Assembly (NCBI RefSeq): GCF_014645735.1
Contig: NZ_BMMH01000007.1
Location: forward strand, 310,001 to 374,000
Length of the DNA: 64,000 nt
Direction of reading: 5' to 3'
Origin: Nocardia jinanensis
GTDB taxonomy: Bacteria > Actinomycetota > Actinomycetes > Mycobacteriales > Mycobacteriaceae
How positions within the stretch are numbered: the stretch's first letter is position 1; each line of letters starts with the position of its first letter. The position numbers and the translations under genes are program-made. Positions 34,325-43,304 of the stretch are shown one piece after another. The notes beneath the pieces were generated by a model. It did not search any database and had not been told where the DNA came from. It saw only the letters and a list, made by a program, of their open reading frames with translations.

Positions 34325-34837
34325 CTACCCACCGGCCGACTGCTGGGTGAGCGCGAGATGGTGGTCGCGCATCGCGGAGACGACAGCGGAGAGCACCCGA
34401 TGGGTGGCGGCGAGATCGGCCGTGGGCAACTCCGCCAGTGCCGAGCGCGTGCGCAGGCCCAGCGGATGGAAGAATTCGCCGGCCACCGACATGCCGTGGT
34501 CGGAGTAGTGCAGCAGTACTCGTCGGCGGTCCCCGGGATCGGTTTCGCGGTGGATATGGCCGGAGACGATCATCCGTTCCACCAGGTACGTGATCGCCGC
34601 CGGGGACAGCCCCATGAGTTCGCGCAACTGCCCGGCGGTGAGGGGCCGGCCCTCGGCTTCGGCGGTGGCGATATGCATGAGCGCGCGGAAATCGTTGCTT
34701 CGCAGCGAGTGCGAATGGGCGAAGAGATGCCCGATCTGTTCGGAGACGGCGGTGAGCGCGCGGATATCGGTGGCGATCTCGGTTTCGGCGTGCTCCCGGC
34801 TCCCGGTGCCCGTGCCCTCCGATGGTTCGTGTGTCAC
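34325..34837 (-). CDS. MarR family transcriptional regulator
   Basis: The 170-residue protein has the winged helix of MarR regulators: RPLTAGQLRELMGLSPAAIT YLVERMIVSGHI, then the wing RETDPGDRRRVLLH. The GTG at 34837 has AAAGGA upstream. It diverges from the MMPL transporter gene; a long palindrome in the 94-base gap is its likely operator. So it probably represses the exporter and itself until a ligand binds. Confidence 0.85.
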   Translation of the reverse strand: MTHEPSEGTGTGSREHAETEIATDIRALTAVSEQIGHLFAHSHSLRSNDFRALMHIATAEAEGRPLTAGQLRELMGLSPAAITYLVERMIVSGHIHRETDPGDRRRVLLHYSDHGMSVAGEFFHPLGLRTRSALAELPTADLAATHRVLSAVVSAMRDHHLALTQQSAGG

Positions 34838-34900
34838 CTGCGACGTCCTTTCCCTGATCCCGCTCGCAAGAGTGTAGGTGCCGGGGATGCGGGAATTGCC

Positions 34901-34925
34901 AACTATTTCAGTTTCTGAAATAGTT
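34901..34925. promoter_or_regulatory. MarR operator between the regulator and MMPL gene
   Basis: AACTATTTCAG, three bases (TTT), then the exact complement CTGAAATAGTT. The arms are 11 bases and AT-rich in a GC-rich setting. It lies in the divergent gap and just upstream of the preferred MMPL start. Confidence 0.7.
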
Positions 34926-34931
34926 TCCCGT

Positions 34932-37010
34932 GTGAATGCCTGGGAACGCTTCGCCGCCGTGGTCACCGGCCGCCGCTCATGGGTACTGCTCCTCGCCGTT
35001 CTCGCCGCCGCCTGCGCGGTGATCGTCGGCGTCGGCGCGAACGACGACGCCGGGCAGGCACCGACCTCGCTACCGCAGAACTCCGAGGCCGCGCAGGTGG
35101 CGGCCGCGGTGGCGGAATTCCCGGGCGGCCGCGACGCGCCCGCGATCCTGGTGATCACCCGGACCGATGGCGCCGACCTGACCGAATCCGACCGCACCGC
35201 CGCCGCGAAAACCGTCCAGGAGGTCTCCGGTGCGGGTGGGGACGCGCTCATGGTCGCGCCGGACGGCAAGGCGGCGCTCGGTCGCGCGACGGTCTCATCG
35301 GAACTGAGCGGCGAGGACCTCACCACCGAGATCGATCGGCTGCGCGAATCGGCCGCGCAATACGCGCCACCCGGGCTCACGGTGCAGATCACCGGTGGTC
35401 CGGCGTTCGGCGCCGATATCGCCGACTCCTTCGCCGGCGCGGATGTGACCCTGCTGGCCGTCACCGCGCTGGTGGTCGCGCTGCTGCTGATCATCACCTA
35501 TCGCTCCCCGGTGCTCTGGTTGGTGCCGCTGCTGGTCATCGGCCTGGCCGACCGGACCGCGACCGGTATCGGCACGGCGCTCGCCCGAATCACCGACCTC
35601 TCCTTCGACGGGTCCACCTCGGGTATCACCAGCGTGCTGGTCTTCGGTGCGGGGACCAACTACGCACTGCTGCTCGTCTCGCGCTATCGCGACGAGTTGC
35701 ACGGTCACAGTGATCACCGCGACGCGCTGCGCGAGGCCGTCCGCCGCGCCGGTCCGGCGATTCTCGCCAGCAATGTGACCGTGGTGCTCGCGCTCTGCAC
35801 GCTGCTGCTCGCGACACTGCCCAACACCCGTTCACTCGGACTCATGGCGGCCGCCGGACTGCTGGTCGCGGTGGTCTTCGTCCTGCTGGCGCTACCGCCG
35901 GCCCTGGCTCTGTGCGGCCGGAAGATCTTCTGGCCCTTCGTGCCCCGCGCGAGTGCCGACGGTACCGCGGCCCATGGGGTGTGGCATCGGATCGCGACCC
36001 GGGTGGTGGCCCGCCCAGCCGTGGTCGCCGGCGGGGCGATCGCGCTGCTGCTCGTCTTCGCGGCGGGACTGACCGGCGCGGATATCGGGCTGTCGCAGAC
36101 CGAGCAGTTCCGGGTACGGGCCGAATCGGTCGACGGGCTCGACACCCTGGCCACCCATTTCCCCTCCGGCGCTTCCGATCCGACCGTCGTTCTCACCGAG
36201 CACAGCGCTGCAGCGGCGGTCCGGCCCGCGCTGGAGACCACGCCGGGTGTCTCCGGTGTAATGCCCGCCGGTAGTCACAACGGGGTGGACCGGTGGATGG
36301 TCACCCTCGCGGCAGCCCCCGAATCCGAGGGGGCCTACACCACGATCGAACAGTTGCGTACGACGCTGTCCGGAATTCCCGGCGCCGAGGCCATGGTGGG
36401 TGGTAGCGACGCGAAAGCACTCGACACCCGCGACGCGGCCCGGCACGATCAACTGCTGGTGATACCGCTCATCCTGGTGGTGGTGTTCGCAGTGCTGCTG
36501 GTGCTGCTGCGTGCGCTGCCCGCTGCGGTGCTGTTGATAGGGGTCACCGTATTGAGCGCGCTGGCGGCCCTGGGTCTGGGCAGTCTGGTGAGCGCCCACC
36601 TCTTCGGTTTTCCCGCGCTGGATACGACCGTGCCGCTGTTCGCCTTCCTGTTCCTGGTGGCGCTGGGTATCGACTACACCATTTTCCTGGTGACCCGGGC
36701 GCGCGAGGAGACGCCGGGCCACGGCACCGTCGACGGTATGGTGCGCGCGGTCTCCGCGACCGGTGCGGTGATCACCAGCGCCGGAATCGTACTCGCCGCC
36801 GTGTTCTGCGTTCTGGGTGTATTGCCGCTGATCACGCTCACCCAGCTCGGCATCATCGTCGGAATCGGGATCGTGCTCGACACGTTCCTGGTTCGTACCG
36901 TGGTGATTCCCGCGCTGTTCGCCCTCGTCGGCCCGAAGGTGTGGTGGCCCGGTGGTCTCACCGGTAGCGCTCCCGCGCCGCCGGCCGAACTGGCGGAGCA
37001 GCGACAGTAA
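34932..37010 (+). CDS. MMPL family RND-type transporter
   Basis: The roughly 692-residue membrane protein has the MMPL layout: one helix, an extracytoplasmic domain, five helices, and a second repeat of the same. The motif GAGTNYALLLVSRYRDEL marks the central helix cluster, and ALGIDYTIFLVTRAREE its partner in the second half, with the aspartate and tyrosine pair used for proton transfer. Members export lipids, drugs or siderophores. I prefer the GTG at 34932 because the operator palindrome would otherwise fall in the coding sequence; ATG at 34887 is the alternative. It is divergent from a MarR gene. Confidence 0.85.
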   Translation: MNAWERFAAVVTGRRSWVLLLAVLAAACAVIVGVGANDDAGQAPTSLPQNSEAAQVAAAVAEFPGGRDAPAILVITRTDGADLTESDRTAAAKTVQEVSGAGGDALMVAPDGKAALGRATVSSELSGEDLTTEIDRLRESAAQYAPPGLTVQITGGPAFGADIADSFAGADVTLLAVTALVVALLLIITYRSPVLWLVPLLVIGLADRTATGIGTALARITDLSFDGSTSGITSVLVFGAGTNYALLLVSRYRDELHGHSDHRDALREAVRRAGPAILASNVTVVLALCTLLLATLPNTRSLGLMAAAGLLVAVVFVLLALPPALALCGRKIFWPFVPRASADGTAAHGVWHRIATRVVARPAVVAGGAIALLLVFAAGLTGADIGLSQTEQFRVRAESVDGLDTLATHFPSGASDPTVVLTEHSAAAAVRPALETTPGVSGVMPAGSHNGVDRWMVTLAAAPESEGAYTTIEQLRTTLSGIPGAEAMVGGSDAKALDTRDAARHDQLLVIPLILVVVFAVLLVLLRALPAAVLLIGVTVLSALAALGLGSLVSAHLFGFPALDTTVPLFAFLFLVALGIDYTIFLVTRAREETPGHGTVDGMVRAVSATGAVITSAGIVLAAVFCVLGVLPLITLTQLGIIVGIGIVLDTFLVRTVVIPALFALVGPKVWWPGGLTGSAPAPPAELAEQRQ

Positions 37011-37036
37011 CCCGGTGGGCCTCCTGGACCACCGGG
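37011..37036 (+). terminator. Hairpin after the MMPL gene
   Basis: CCCGGTGG and CCACCGGG are exact complements ten bases apart, immediately past the stop codon. Confidence 0.5.
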
Positions 37037-37063
37037 CCGACCGTGGCCGCCTGGAGGTAGGGG

Positions 37064-37507
37064 TTAGGAGACACCCACGTACTGGTGGTCCCAGCGGATA
37101 CGGCCGTCACCGTCGACGAGGAGAACGTCGTATCCGCCGCCCGCCACCGCACCGTCTTTCGTGGCGACCATGAGCCAGGAGAGCCCGATCAGATTCCCCG
37201 TGAGCCGGACGGCGGGCCCACCCACCGCGAACGCGTTCTCGCCGGGCGCGACGAACATCTCGTACGCGGCGCGCACCCGCCCTTCCATGGCGGCGCGGCC
37301 CCGGATCTCGACCGACGGTAGTGGTACGGCGAGGGTGGCCAGCGCCTCCCGCATGCCCTGGGGCGGGTTCACCAGCACCTGTACACCGTCGTCGGTCCAC
37401 AGCTCACGCAGGAGTTCACGCCGGGATTGCGGGTCGGCTTCGTTCCACAGGGCGATGTAGCTGTCGGCGAATCGGGTCAGTTCGTGCTCGTCGGAGAGGT
37501 TGCTCAT
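37064..37507 (-). CDS. SnoaL-like (NTF2-fold) protein
   Basis: The 147-residue protein has the SnoaL-like pattern: ELTRFADSYIALWNEADPQSRRELL, LWTDDGVQV, and the terminal IRWDHQYVGVS. The fold is used by polyketide cyclases and many small-molecule binding proteins; the function here is unknown. The ATG at 37507 diverges from an XRE regulator gene with a short palindrome between them, a frequent pairing of MmyB-like regulators with a small enzyme. Confidence 0.8.
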   Translation of the reverse strand: MSNLSDEHELTRFADSYIALWNEADPQSRRELLRELWTDDGVQVLVNPPQGMREALATLAVPLPSVEIRGRAAMEGRVRAAYEMFVAPGENAFAVGGPAVRLTGNLIGLSWLMVATKDGAVAGGGYDVLLVDGDGRIRWDHQYVGVS

Positions 37508-37542
37508 GGCACCGAGTCTGTGTCGCGGCGCGGCGGTACGCG

Positions 37543-37558
37543 ATTCCCTGGAGGGAAT
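37543..37558. promoter_or_regulatory. Operator between SnoaL-like and XRE genes
   Basis: ATTCCCT, two bases, AGGGAAT is a perfect 16-base palindrome in the 85-base divergent gap. The XRE protein is the likely binder. Confidence 0.6.
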
Positions 37559-37592
37559 GGCAGCGGCGGAGTACACATCCGATACTGCACCG

Positions 37593-38381
37593 ATGACGAG
37601 GGCAGGGACGCGGACCGATTTCGCCGCGCAGTTGAAGCAGTGGCGGCTGCGGTGCCGGGTCAGTCAGCTCGATCTGGCGATCCGGGCCGGGACTACCCAG
37701 CGGTATCTGAGCTTTCTCGAGCAGGGACGATCCCTGCCGGGACGGGTCATGGTGGTGCGGCTGGCCGAATCGCTGGACCTGCCACTGCGCGAGCGCAACG
37801 GGCTGCTGCTGGCCGCCGGATACGCGCCGGTGTTCCCCGAATCCCCGCTCGATGCGGCGGAGCTGGCCCCGGCCCGCTCGGCGTTGCGTGGCATTCTCGC
37901 CGGACATATGCCCTATCCGGCGGTGGTCGTGCAGCCGTACGGCGTCCTGGTCGCCGCGAACGACGCTTTCGGACTGCTCACCGAGGGCGCGGCGCCCTGG
38001 TTGCTGCGGCCACCGCTCAACGTCCTGCGGTTGGCGCTGCATCCGGAGGGGCTGGCTCCGCGAGTGGTCAATCTCGCGGAGTGGGGGCGGCATATCACCG
38101 AGGGTCTGCGGAACAGGGTGGATCGCAGGCCGGACCCGGTGGCGGAGGATCTGATCGCCGAACTCGAAAGTTATCTACCGCCACCGGATCTCGGCCCCGA
38201 TCATCTCGGGTTCGCGGTACCGCTGCGACTTCGCAACGCCGCGGGCGAGTTACGCCTGATCACCATGATCTCCGCGTTCGCCACCGCCGTCGACGTAACT
38301 CTCGCCGAACTGCATCTGGAAGCTTTCCTTCCCGCCGACGAGGCGACCGCCCGAATCCTGCGCGAACGCGCTGATAAGTGA
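37593..38381 (+). CDS. XRE regulator with MmyB-like ligand domain
   Basis: The protein of about 262 residues has an N-terminal Cro/CI helix-turn-helix (LKQWRLRCRVSQLDLAIRAG TTQRYLSFLEQGRS) and a C-terminal MmyB-like ligand-binding domain (VVVQPYGVLVAANDAFGLLT, and a final MISAFATAVDVTLAELHLEAF). MmyB-type regulators control antibiotic or fatty-acid-linked genes. I take ATG at 37593; an ATG at 37557 would overlap the operator. It probably controls the divergent SnoaL-like gene. Confidence 0.85.
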   Translation: MTRAGTRTDFAAQLKQWRLRCRVSQLDLAIRAGTTQRYLSFLEQGRSLPGRVMVVRLAESLDLPLRERNGLLLAAGYAPVFPESPLDAAELAPARSALRGILAGHMPYPAVVVQPYGVLVAANDAFGLLTEGAAPWLLRPPLNVLRLALHPEGLAPRVVNLAEWGRHITEGLRNRVDRRPDPVAEDLIAELESYLPPPDLGPDHLGFAVPLRLRNAAGELRLITMISAFATAVDVTLAELHLEAFLPADEATARILRERADK

Positions 38382-38406
38382 GGTGCCCCCGATTCACACC
38401 AGTTTA

Positions 38407-38425
38407 AAAGGTAAGGCTAACCTGA
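38407..38425. promoter_or_regulatory. IdeR/DtxR iron box
   Basis: AAAGGTAAGGCTAACCTGA matches the 19-base IdeR consensus TTAGGTTAGGCTAACCTAA at 15 positions. It lies 40 bases upstream of the siderophore-binding lipoprotein start and should repress the operon when iron is plentiful. Confidence 0.8.
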
Positions 38426-38464
38426 ATCCGGTTTGTACGATTCAGAGGCAGGACGGTAGAGCGC

Positions 38465-39607
38465 ATGGCATCGAATATGCAGCGTGCACGGCGATGGAAG
38501 CGGAGCTTGCCGCCACGGCGATGGATGGTCGCCGGCATGATCGGGGCCCTCGCGCTGACCGCCGGGTGCTCGACCCGGGAAGCGCGGACCGAGGACGCGG
38601 CCACTACCGGCGCGCTGTCCATCGTGGATCAGCGCGGCGAAACCGTCGCACTGGACGGGCCGGCGGCCAAGGTGGCGTTCACCGTGATGCCGGCGCCGTC
38701 GATCTTCGCCGCCGTCGACCGCGGCTACGACCGCATCGTCGGCATCAACCAGTCCACGCTGGCGGCCAACAAGGGCGGGATGTTCGCGACCATGTTCCCC
38801 GAATCGGCCGAATCGGCCGTGGTCGCGGGTAACGACTTCGTACCCAATGTGGAGACCCTGCTACAACTCGACCCGGATGTCGTGGTGCAGTGGGGCGACC
38901 GCGGACCCGATGTCACCGCGCCGATCGAGGCGGCGGGCTTCCCGGTCGTGGGCCTGAAGTACGGCACCCAGGACGATCTCGAACAGTGGATCACCCTGTT
39001 CGCACAGATCGCGGGCAAACCCGAGCGCGGACAGGAACTGGTCGACTGGCAGCACACCGAGCAGTCCGAGATGCGCGCACAGGTGGCGGCGCAGCAGGTG
39101 CCGCGGCCGAAAGCGATGATCCTGTCCCGGGCCGGTGACACCTACAGCACCACCAGCCCGAAGGGTTATGACGGCTTCCAGTTCGACCTCGTCGGCGCGG
39201 ATCTGGTGACCAAGGGTTTCGTCTCCGATGCCGGGCAGGTGAGCCCCGAGCAGATCCTGGCCTGGAATCCCGAGGTCATCATGCTCAGCGGATTCGATGA
39301 GAGCACCCCCGCCGATATCTACGCCGATCCGCGTCTGGCCAGCGTCAGCGCGGTGCAGAACAAGCGGGTCTACAAAACCCCGCTCGGCGGCTACCGCTGG
39401 CAGGTACCCAGCGCCGAATCGCCGCTGATGTGGCAGTGGATGCACCAGATCCTGTACCCGGGTGCGCGCGACGGGAAGTTCCGCGACGAGATCCGGGCCG
39501 CGTTCGACGATCTGTTCGCCTACCGCATCTCCGACGAGGAGATCGATCAGGTGCTGCGTTTCGACCTGAACCAGGACGCCGCGGGTTATGACCAGTTCCG
39601 CCGCTGA
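38465..39607 (+). CDS. Iron-siderophore ABC transporter, substrate-binding lipoprotein
   Basis: The 380-residue protein has a lipoprotein signal ending in the lipobox LTAGC with C35 as the lipidated cysteine. The mature part is a FecB/TroA-type binding protein: RGETVALDGPAAKVAFTVMP, then VGINQSTLAANKGG, FVPNVETLLQLDPDVVVQW and the C-terminal VYKTPLGGYRW. It sits on the outside of the membrane and delivers a ferric chelate to the permease. It overlaps the permease gene by 20 bases. The IdeR box is just upstream. The chelate is unknown. Confidence 0.85.
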   Translation: MASNMQRARRWKRSLPPRRWMVAGMIGALALTAGCSTREARTEDAATTGALSIVDQRGETVALDGPAAKVAFTVMPAPSIFAAVDRGYDRIVGINQSTLAANKGGMFATMFPESAESAVVAGNDFVPNVETLLQLDPDVVVQWGDRGPDVTAPIEAAGFPVVGLKYGTQDDLEQWITLFAQIAGKPERGQELVDWQHTEQSEMRAQVAAQQVPRPKAMILSRAGDTYSTTSPKGYDGFQFDLVGADLVTKGFVSDAGQVSPEQILAWNPEVIMLSGFDESTPADIYADPRLASVSAVQNKRVYKTPLGGYRWQVPSAESPLMWQWMHQILYPGARDGKFRDEIRAAFDDLFAYRISDEEIDQVLRFDLNQDAAGYDQFRR

Positions 39608-40682
39608 CACGGTCGCGGTCGCGGCGCCGGAAGTTCCGGCGCCGCGCCGCGCGCGCTTCGATCGCCGGCTGCTGGCGATTCCGGGATTCTTCCTCCTGCT
39701 GCTGGTCGTTTCGATCGCCGCGCTGGCGGTGGGGCGCTACACCGTTCCGCCGAACGAGATCGTGCGAATTCTGCTGGGGCAGATCTTCCCGCTCGAACAG
39801 ACGTGGTATCCGCAGGAGAGCACCGTGGTACTCGATGTGCGGCTGCCGCGGGTCCTGCTGGCGGTCCTGCTCGGCGCCGGGCTCGCGCTCACCGGCGCGG
39901 TGATGCAGGCCGTGTTCCGCAATCCACTGGCCAGCGCCCAGGTACTGGGAGTGTCCTCGGGCGCGTCTTTCGGCGGCGTGCTGATCCTGCTCGCCGGCTT
40001 CGGCGGTGCGGCACTGGTCGGCGGAGCCTTCCTCGGCGGGGTCCTGGCACTGGTGCTGGTGGTCACGATCGCCCGGGCGGTGCCCGGGGCGCCGCTGCTG
40101 ATGATCATTCTCGGCGGCACGGTGGTGGGTGCGATGTTCCAGGCGATGGTCTCGTTCATCACCTATATCGCCGATCCCTACAGCGAACTGCCCTCGATCG
40201 TCTTCTGGCTCATGGGCTCGCTGGCGACCGCGAGCTACACCAAGGTGCTGACCGCGGCGATCCCGATCGTCACGGCGGGCGTGGTGGTACTCGCGCTGCG
40301 CTGGCGGCTCAACATCCTCGCCATGGGCGACGAGGATGCCACCGCGCTGGGACTGAAACCCGCACGTCTGCGCAATTTCCTGCTGCTCTGCGTCGCGCTG
40401 ATCACCGCGGGCTCGGTATCGGTGGCGGGGGTGATCGGCTGGGTAGGGCTGGTCGTACCGCATCTGGTGCGCATGCTGGTCGGTACGGACAACCGGATAG
40501 TGCTGCCCGTCAGCGCACTACTCGGCGCCACCTATCTCACCGTGATCGATACGCTTTCACGCACCCTGAGTACGGCCGAGATCCCGATCGGCATCCTCAC
40601 CGCCATCATCGGCGCCCCCTTCTTCGTGGTGCTGTTGATCCGCAATCGTTCCCGCCTGTGGGGTGCCGATGCTCGAGGCTAG
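39588..40682 (+). CDS. FecCD-family ABC permease
   Basis: The 364-residue protein has about ten helices and the FecCD signatures LRLPRVL-type (VRLPRVLLAVLLGAGLALTG), GAVMQAVFRNPLASAQVLGV and GWVGLVVPHLVRMLVG. It forms the membrane channel, most likely as a homodimer because only one permease gene is present. It overlaps both neighbouring genes, showing a single tightly coupled operon. Confidence 0.9.
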   Translation: MTSSAADTVAVAAPEVPAPRRARFDRRLLAIPGFFLLLLVVSIAALAVGRYTVPPNEIVRILLGQIFPLEQTWYPQESTVVLDVRLPRVLLAVLLGAGLALTGAVMQAVFRNPLASAQVLGVSSGASFGGVLILLAGFGGAALVGGAFLGGVLALVLVVTIARAVPGAPLLMIILGGTVVGAMFQAMVSFITYIADPYSELPSIVFWLMGSLATASYTKVLTAAIPIVTAGVVVLALRWRLNILAMGDEDATALGLKPARLRNFLLLCVALITAGSVSVAGVIGWVGLVVPHLVRMLVGTDNRIVLPVSALLGATYLTVIDTLSRTLSTAEIPIGILTAIIGAPFFVVLLIRNRSRLWGADARG

Positions 40683-41424
40683 GTCACTGTGTTTCCGCTA
40701 TTCCGCCAAAGGGCCGTGGATCTTCCGCGATGTATCGGTGCGCGCCCGCGCGGGCGAAGTGCTCGCCGTGCTCGGACCGAACGCGCGCGGTAAGACCACC
40801 ATGCTCAAATGCCTGTCGGGTCTCACGCGGCCGGTCTCCGGATCGGTCGAGGTTTCCGGCGGGGTGGGCTATGTCCCGCAGAGCCATTCGGTGGTGTTCT
40901 CGTTCTCGGTCCTCGATATCGTGCTCATGGGCCGGGCCCGCACGGTGAAGATCTACAGCACTCCGACGGCCGTCGATCGCGCGGCGTCCCGGGAAGCGCT
41001 GCGCCGGGTGGGTGTGTCATATCTGGCCGATCGCGACTACACCGGGCTCAGCGGCGGCGAGCGTCAGCTCGTACTCATCGCCCGCGCGCTGGTCTCCGAA
41101 TGCGCCACCATCGTCCTGGACGAACCCGCGGCCGCCCTGGACCTGCGCAACCAGGCACAGGTGCTGACCGTGCTCCGCGGACTGGCCGACGAGGGGATGG
41201 CGGTCGTCATGACCACCCATCACCCCGATCACGCGCTGCACGTAGCGGAACGGTCCATGCTGATGGTGGCCCCGGACGATCAGCGCATCGGCCCGACTCG
41301 TGAACTGCTCACCGGCGCACTGCTGTCGGAGATGTACGGCGTACCGATCGTGACCGCCGATATCGAGACACCCAGTGCGATACGGCGGCTGACCGTCCCC
41401 GATTTCGGGCGGGGGATCGGATGA
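40663..41424 (+). CDS. Iron-chelate ABC transporter ATPase
   Basis: The 253-residue ATPase has Walker A GPNARGKTT (residues 38-46), the signature LSGGERQ, Walker B IVLDEPAAALD and the switch histidine in VVMTTHHPDHAL. The Walker A has alanine where GPNGxGK usually has glycine, a change also seen in other working ATPases. It powers the FecCD-type permease. The start may be the GTG at 40663 or the ATG at 40669; either overlaps the permease gene. Confidence 0.9.
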   Translation: MPMLEARSLCFRYSAKGPWIFRDVSVRARAGEVLAVLGPNARGKTTMLKCLSGLTRPVSGSVEVSGGVGYVPQSHSVVFSFSVLDIVLMGRARTVKIYSTPTAVDRAASREALRRVGVSYLADRDYTGLSGGERQLVLIARALVSECATIVLDEPAAALDLRNQAQVLTVLRGLADEGMAVVMTTHHPDHALHVAERSMLMVAPDDQRIGPTRELLTGALLSEMYGVPIVTADIETPSAIRRLTVPDFGRGIG

Positions 41425-42044
41425 CGGTCCTGAAAGCGGTGATGGCGCCGCGAAATGGAGAGGTCGCCGGTGGTTTCCGCGAGATCGACGTGTACGACCT
41501 GCCGGGGGAGTGCACCGCCGGGGTCACCGGTCTCTACCTGACCGGTGACGTGGACCAGGAATACCTGACCGAACAGCGACCACTGCTCGACGCGTTCGTC
41601 GCACGCGGCGGGCGGGTCGTGGTGAACGGCCATGTGCAGCGGCTCTTCCTCGAAGGTCTGACGAAATGGCGCAAACTCGAATACCGCGACCCGGGCGACC
41701 TCGCGTTGACGCGGGTGACCGAACACCCGGTCTGGGCCGGGACCGATCCCCGTTCGTTCCTCTACAACACCGGCACCCGCGGTCCGGTCCCGTTCGCGGA
41801 ACTGGAACGGATCGGAGTCGCCGGGTTCTACGGTCGCGGCTGCTACCCGGACCTGCCGGAGAGCGCCCGGATCGTGCACACTATCGGCCGCACCCGCGCC
41901 CCGATCGACTACGACTATCCGCTGGGCACGGGCCGGGTGCTGGTACACGGTGGTAACGACCTGTTGCAGTTCGCCACCGCCGACCGCGGTACCGCCCGGC
42001 TGCACACCCAGCTCGTGCGCTGGCTGGAGGCCGATGATGAATGA
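41421..42044 (+). CDS. Uncharacterised protein of the iron operon, GATase1/ThuA-like
   Basis: The 207-residue protein overlaps the ATPase stop by four bases (ATGA). It reads like an alpha/beta protein: GVTGLYLTGDVDQEYLTEQR, VARGGRVVVNGHVQR and GTGRVLVHGGNDLLQF, with LHTQLVRWLEA at the end. The pattern resembles ThuA or class I amidotransferase-like folds, without a catalytic cysteine that I can identify. It is part of the IdeR-box operon; processing of an imported chelate is one guess. Confidence 0.55.
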   Translation: MTVLKAVMAPRNGEVAGGFREIDVYDLPGECTAGVTGLYLTGDVDQEYLTEQRPLLDAFVARGGRVVVNGHVQRLFLEGLTKWRKLEYRDPGDLALTRVTEHPVWAGTDPRSFLYNTGTRGPVPFAELERIGVAGFYGRGCYPDLPESARIVHTIGRTRAPIDYDYPLGTGRVLVHGGNDLLQFATADRGTARLHTQLVRWLEADDE

Positions 42045-42687
42045 CCCCACCCCGGCCACCGGGATCGCTTTCCTGCACGGCGGCAGCCACGCCCAGCTGG
42101 CCACCCTCGCCGATCCCGCGCTGGCGCCCTACCGGATCCGCCCGGTACACGTGCGGACCGGAGCTCTGGACGAACTCACCGAGGCCGCGGTGATCGTGGT
42201 TTCCGACCGATTGCGGCCCGACCTGCTGCGCCGCTGGACGGGCACTGTCCTGGCCGGTCTGGAACGCGGTGCGACAGTCCTCGTATGCGGCGAGAACGAC
42301 TCCGGGCAGTGGCTGCCCGGAGTCCGGGAACAGGTCCGGCCCACCGTTTTCTGGTGGTGGCGAACCGGCGAGGATCACCGGCTGCGGAAACTCGCCCTCG
42401 ATCATCCCGCGTGGGAGTTCTTCTCCGACCGGTCGGTGATCTGGCACTACCACGGTGTGCTGGAACCGCCGGCGGGCGCGGTGAGCCTGGTCGACCTGCA
42501 CACCGAAGCAGGCACCCGCGACGGCTCGATCCTCTACCTGGACGAAACCTCCACCGCGGGAAAGCTGCTCGTGACCACGATGGATCCGGTGTACCACCAC
42601 GGATCCGGATTCATGCCCGGTGCCACCCAACTGCTCTATTCGGCGCTGCACTGGGCCACCAGGAACAGAGAGAAGAAGACATGCTGA
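42034..42687 (+). CDS. Second uncharacterised protein of the iron operon, GATase1-like
   Basis: The 217-residue protein begins at the ATG at 42034, overlapping the preceding gene by 11 bases. It has GIAFLHGGSHAQLATLADPA, LERGATVLVCGENDSGQWLPG, and a C-terminal MPGATQLLYSALHWA. The end resembles that of the protein before it, so the two may be distant relatives acting as a pair. FWWWRTGEDH is a striking aromatic segment. Function is unknown. Confidence 0.55.
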   Translation: MMNDPTPATGIAFLHGGSHAQLATLADPALAPYRIRPVHVRTGALDELTEAAVIVVSDRLRPDLLRRWTGTVLAGLERGATVLVCGENDSGQWLPGVREQVRPTVFWWWRTGEDHRLRKLALDHPAWEFFSDRSVIWHYHGVLEPPAGAVSLVDLHTEAGTRDGSILYLDETSTAGKLLVTTMDPVYHHGSGFMPGATQLLYSALHWATRNREKKTC

Positions 42688-43184
42688 CCGTTCTCGAAGC
42701 CGGTACTCCGATCGATTTCTCGTTCGCCGACCTGATGAAGTATCACGGCCCCGAATTCCCGGGCGGGGTCGCGCATGCTTACTGCGCGATGCGCCACGCT
42801 GTGTCGCTACTCGGCGCGGTCGAGCGGCGGGAGGTCACGGTCCGCACCGCGTTCCCCGGTCCGGGCGGGCGGGACGCGGTGGAGATGGTGTTGCGCGCGG
42901 TCACCGGTGACCGGTTCACCGTGGATCCCGGCCTCGCGGCCGCCCAGCGCGGCCCCGTGCTCGCCCGCTACGTATGGGAATTCACCCATGGCGAGCGCAC
43001 CATCGCGCTACAACTGCGCGACGCGGGCTTCGTCACCACCGAGTTCATCGAGCTCGGCGCGCGACGCGATCGTGACCCGGCCGAGAACGCCCGGTTGACC
43101 GTGCTGAAGCAGGAGATGACCGACCGGCTGCTCGCGGGCGCCGTCGGCGAGGTCTACGAGGCGGTGCCCCCTCCGACGCGCTGA
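42681..43184 (+). CDS. FmdE-like protein at the end of the iron operon
   Basis: The 167-residue protein has FADLMKYHGPEFPGGVAHAYCAMRHA in its first 50 residues, placed like the conserved HGHLCPG...G core of FmdE (formylmethanofuran dehydrogenase subunit E) proteins; here the core cysteine is replaced by phenylalanine, while the histidine and a later cysteine remain. FmdE relatives bind metal and often sit beside FecBCD-type transporters in other microbes. It overlaps the preceding gene by seven bases. Confidence 0.5.
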   Translation: MLTVLEAGTPIDFSFADLMKYHGPEFPGGVAHAYCAMRHAVSLLGAVERREVTVRTAFPGPGGRDAVEMVLRAVTGDRFTVDPGLAAAQRGPVLARYVWEFTHGERTIALQLRDAGFVTTEFIELGARRDRDPAENARLTVLKQEMTDRLLAGAVGEVYEAVPPPTR

Positions 43185-43230
43185 CGCGCCTACCCTCCGG
43201 GCTCGGGCCACCGCCCTACACTCGGCGCGC

Positions 43231-43258
43231 ACGGCACCCGGGTTTTCCCGGTGTGCGT
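43231..43258 (+). terminator. Imperfect hairpin after the iron operon
   Basis: CACCCGGG, TTTT, CCCGGTG form a bulged stem about 45 bases past the FmdE-like stop. Confidence 0.35.
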
Positions 43259-43304
43259 CCGGGTACGCGTACACCGTTGTCACGTTCGGAAGGAGGGCCG
43301 ATCC

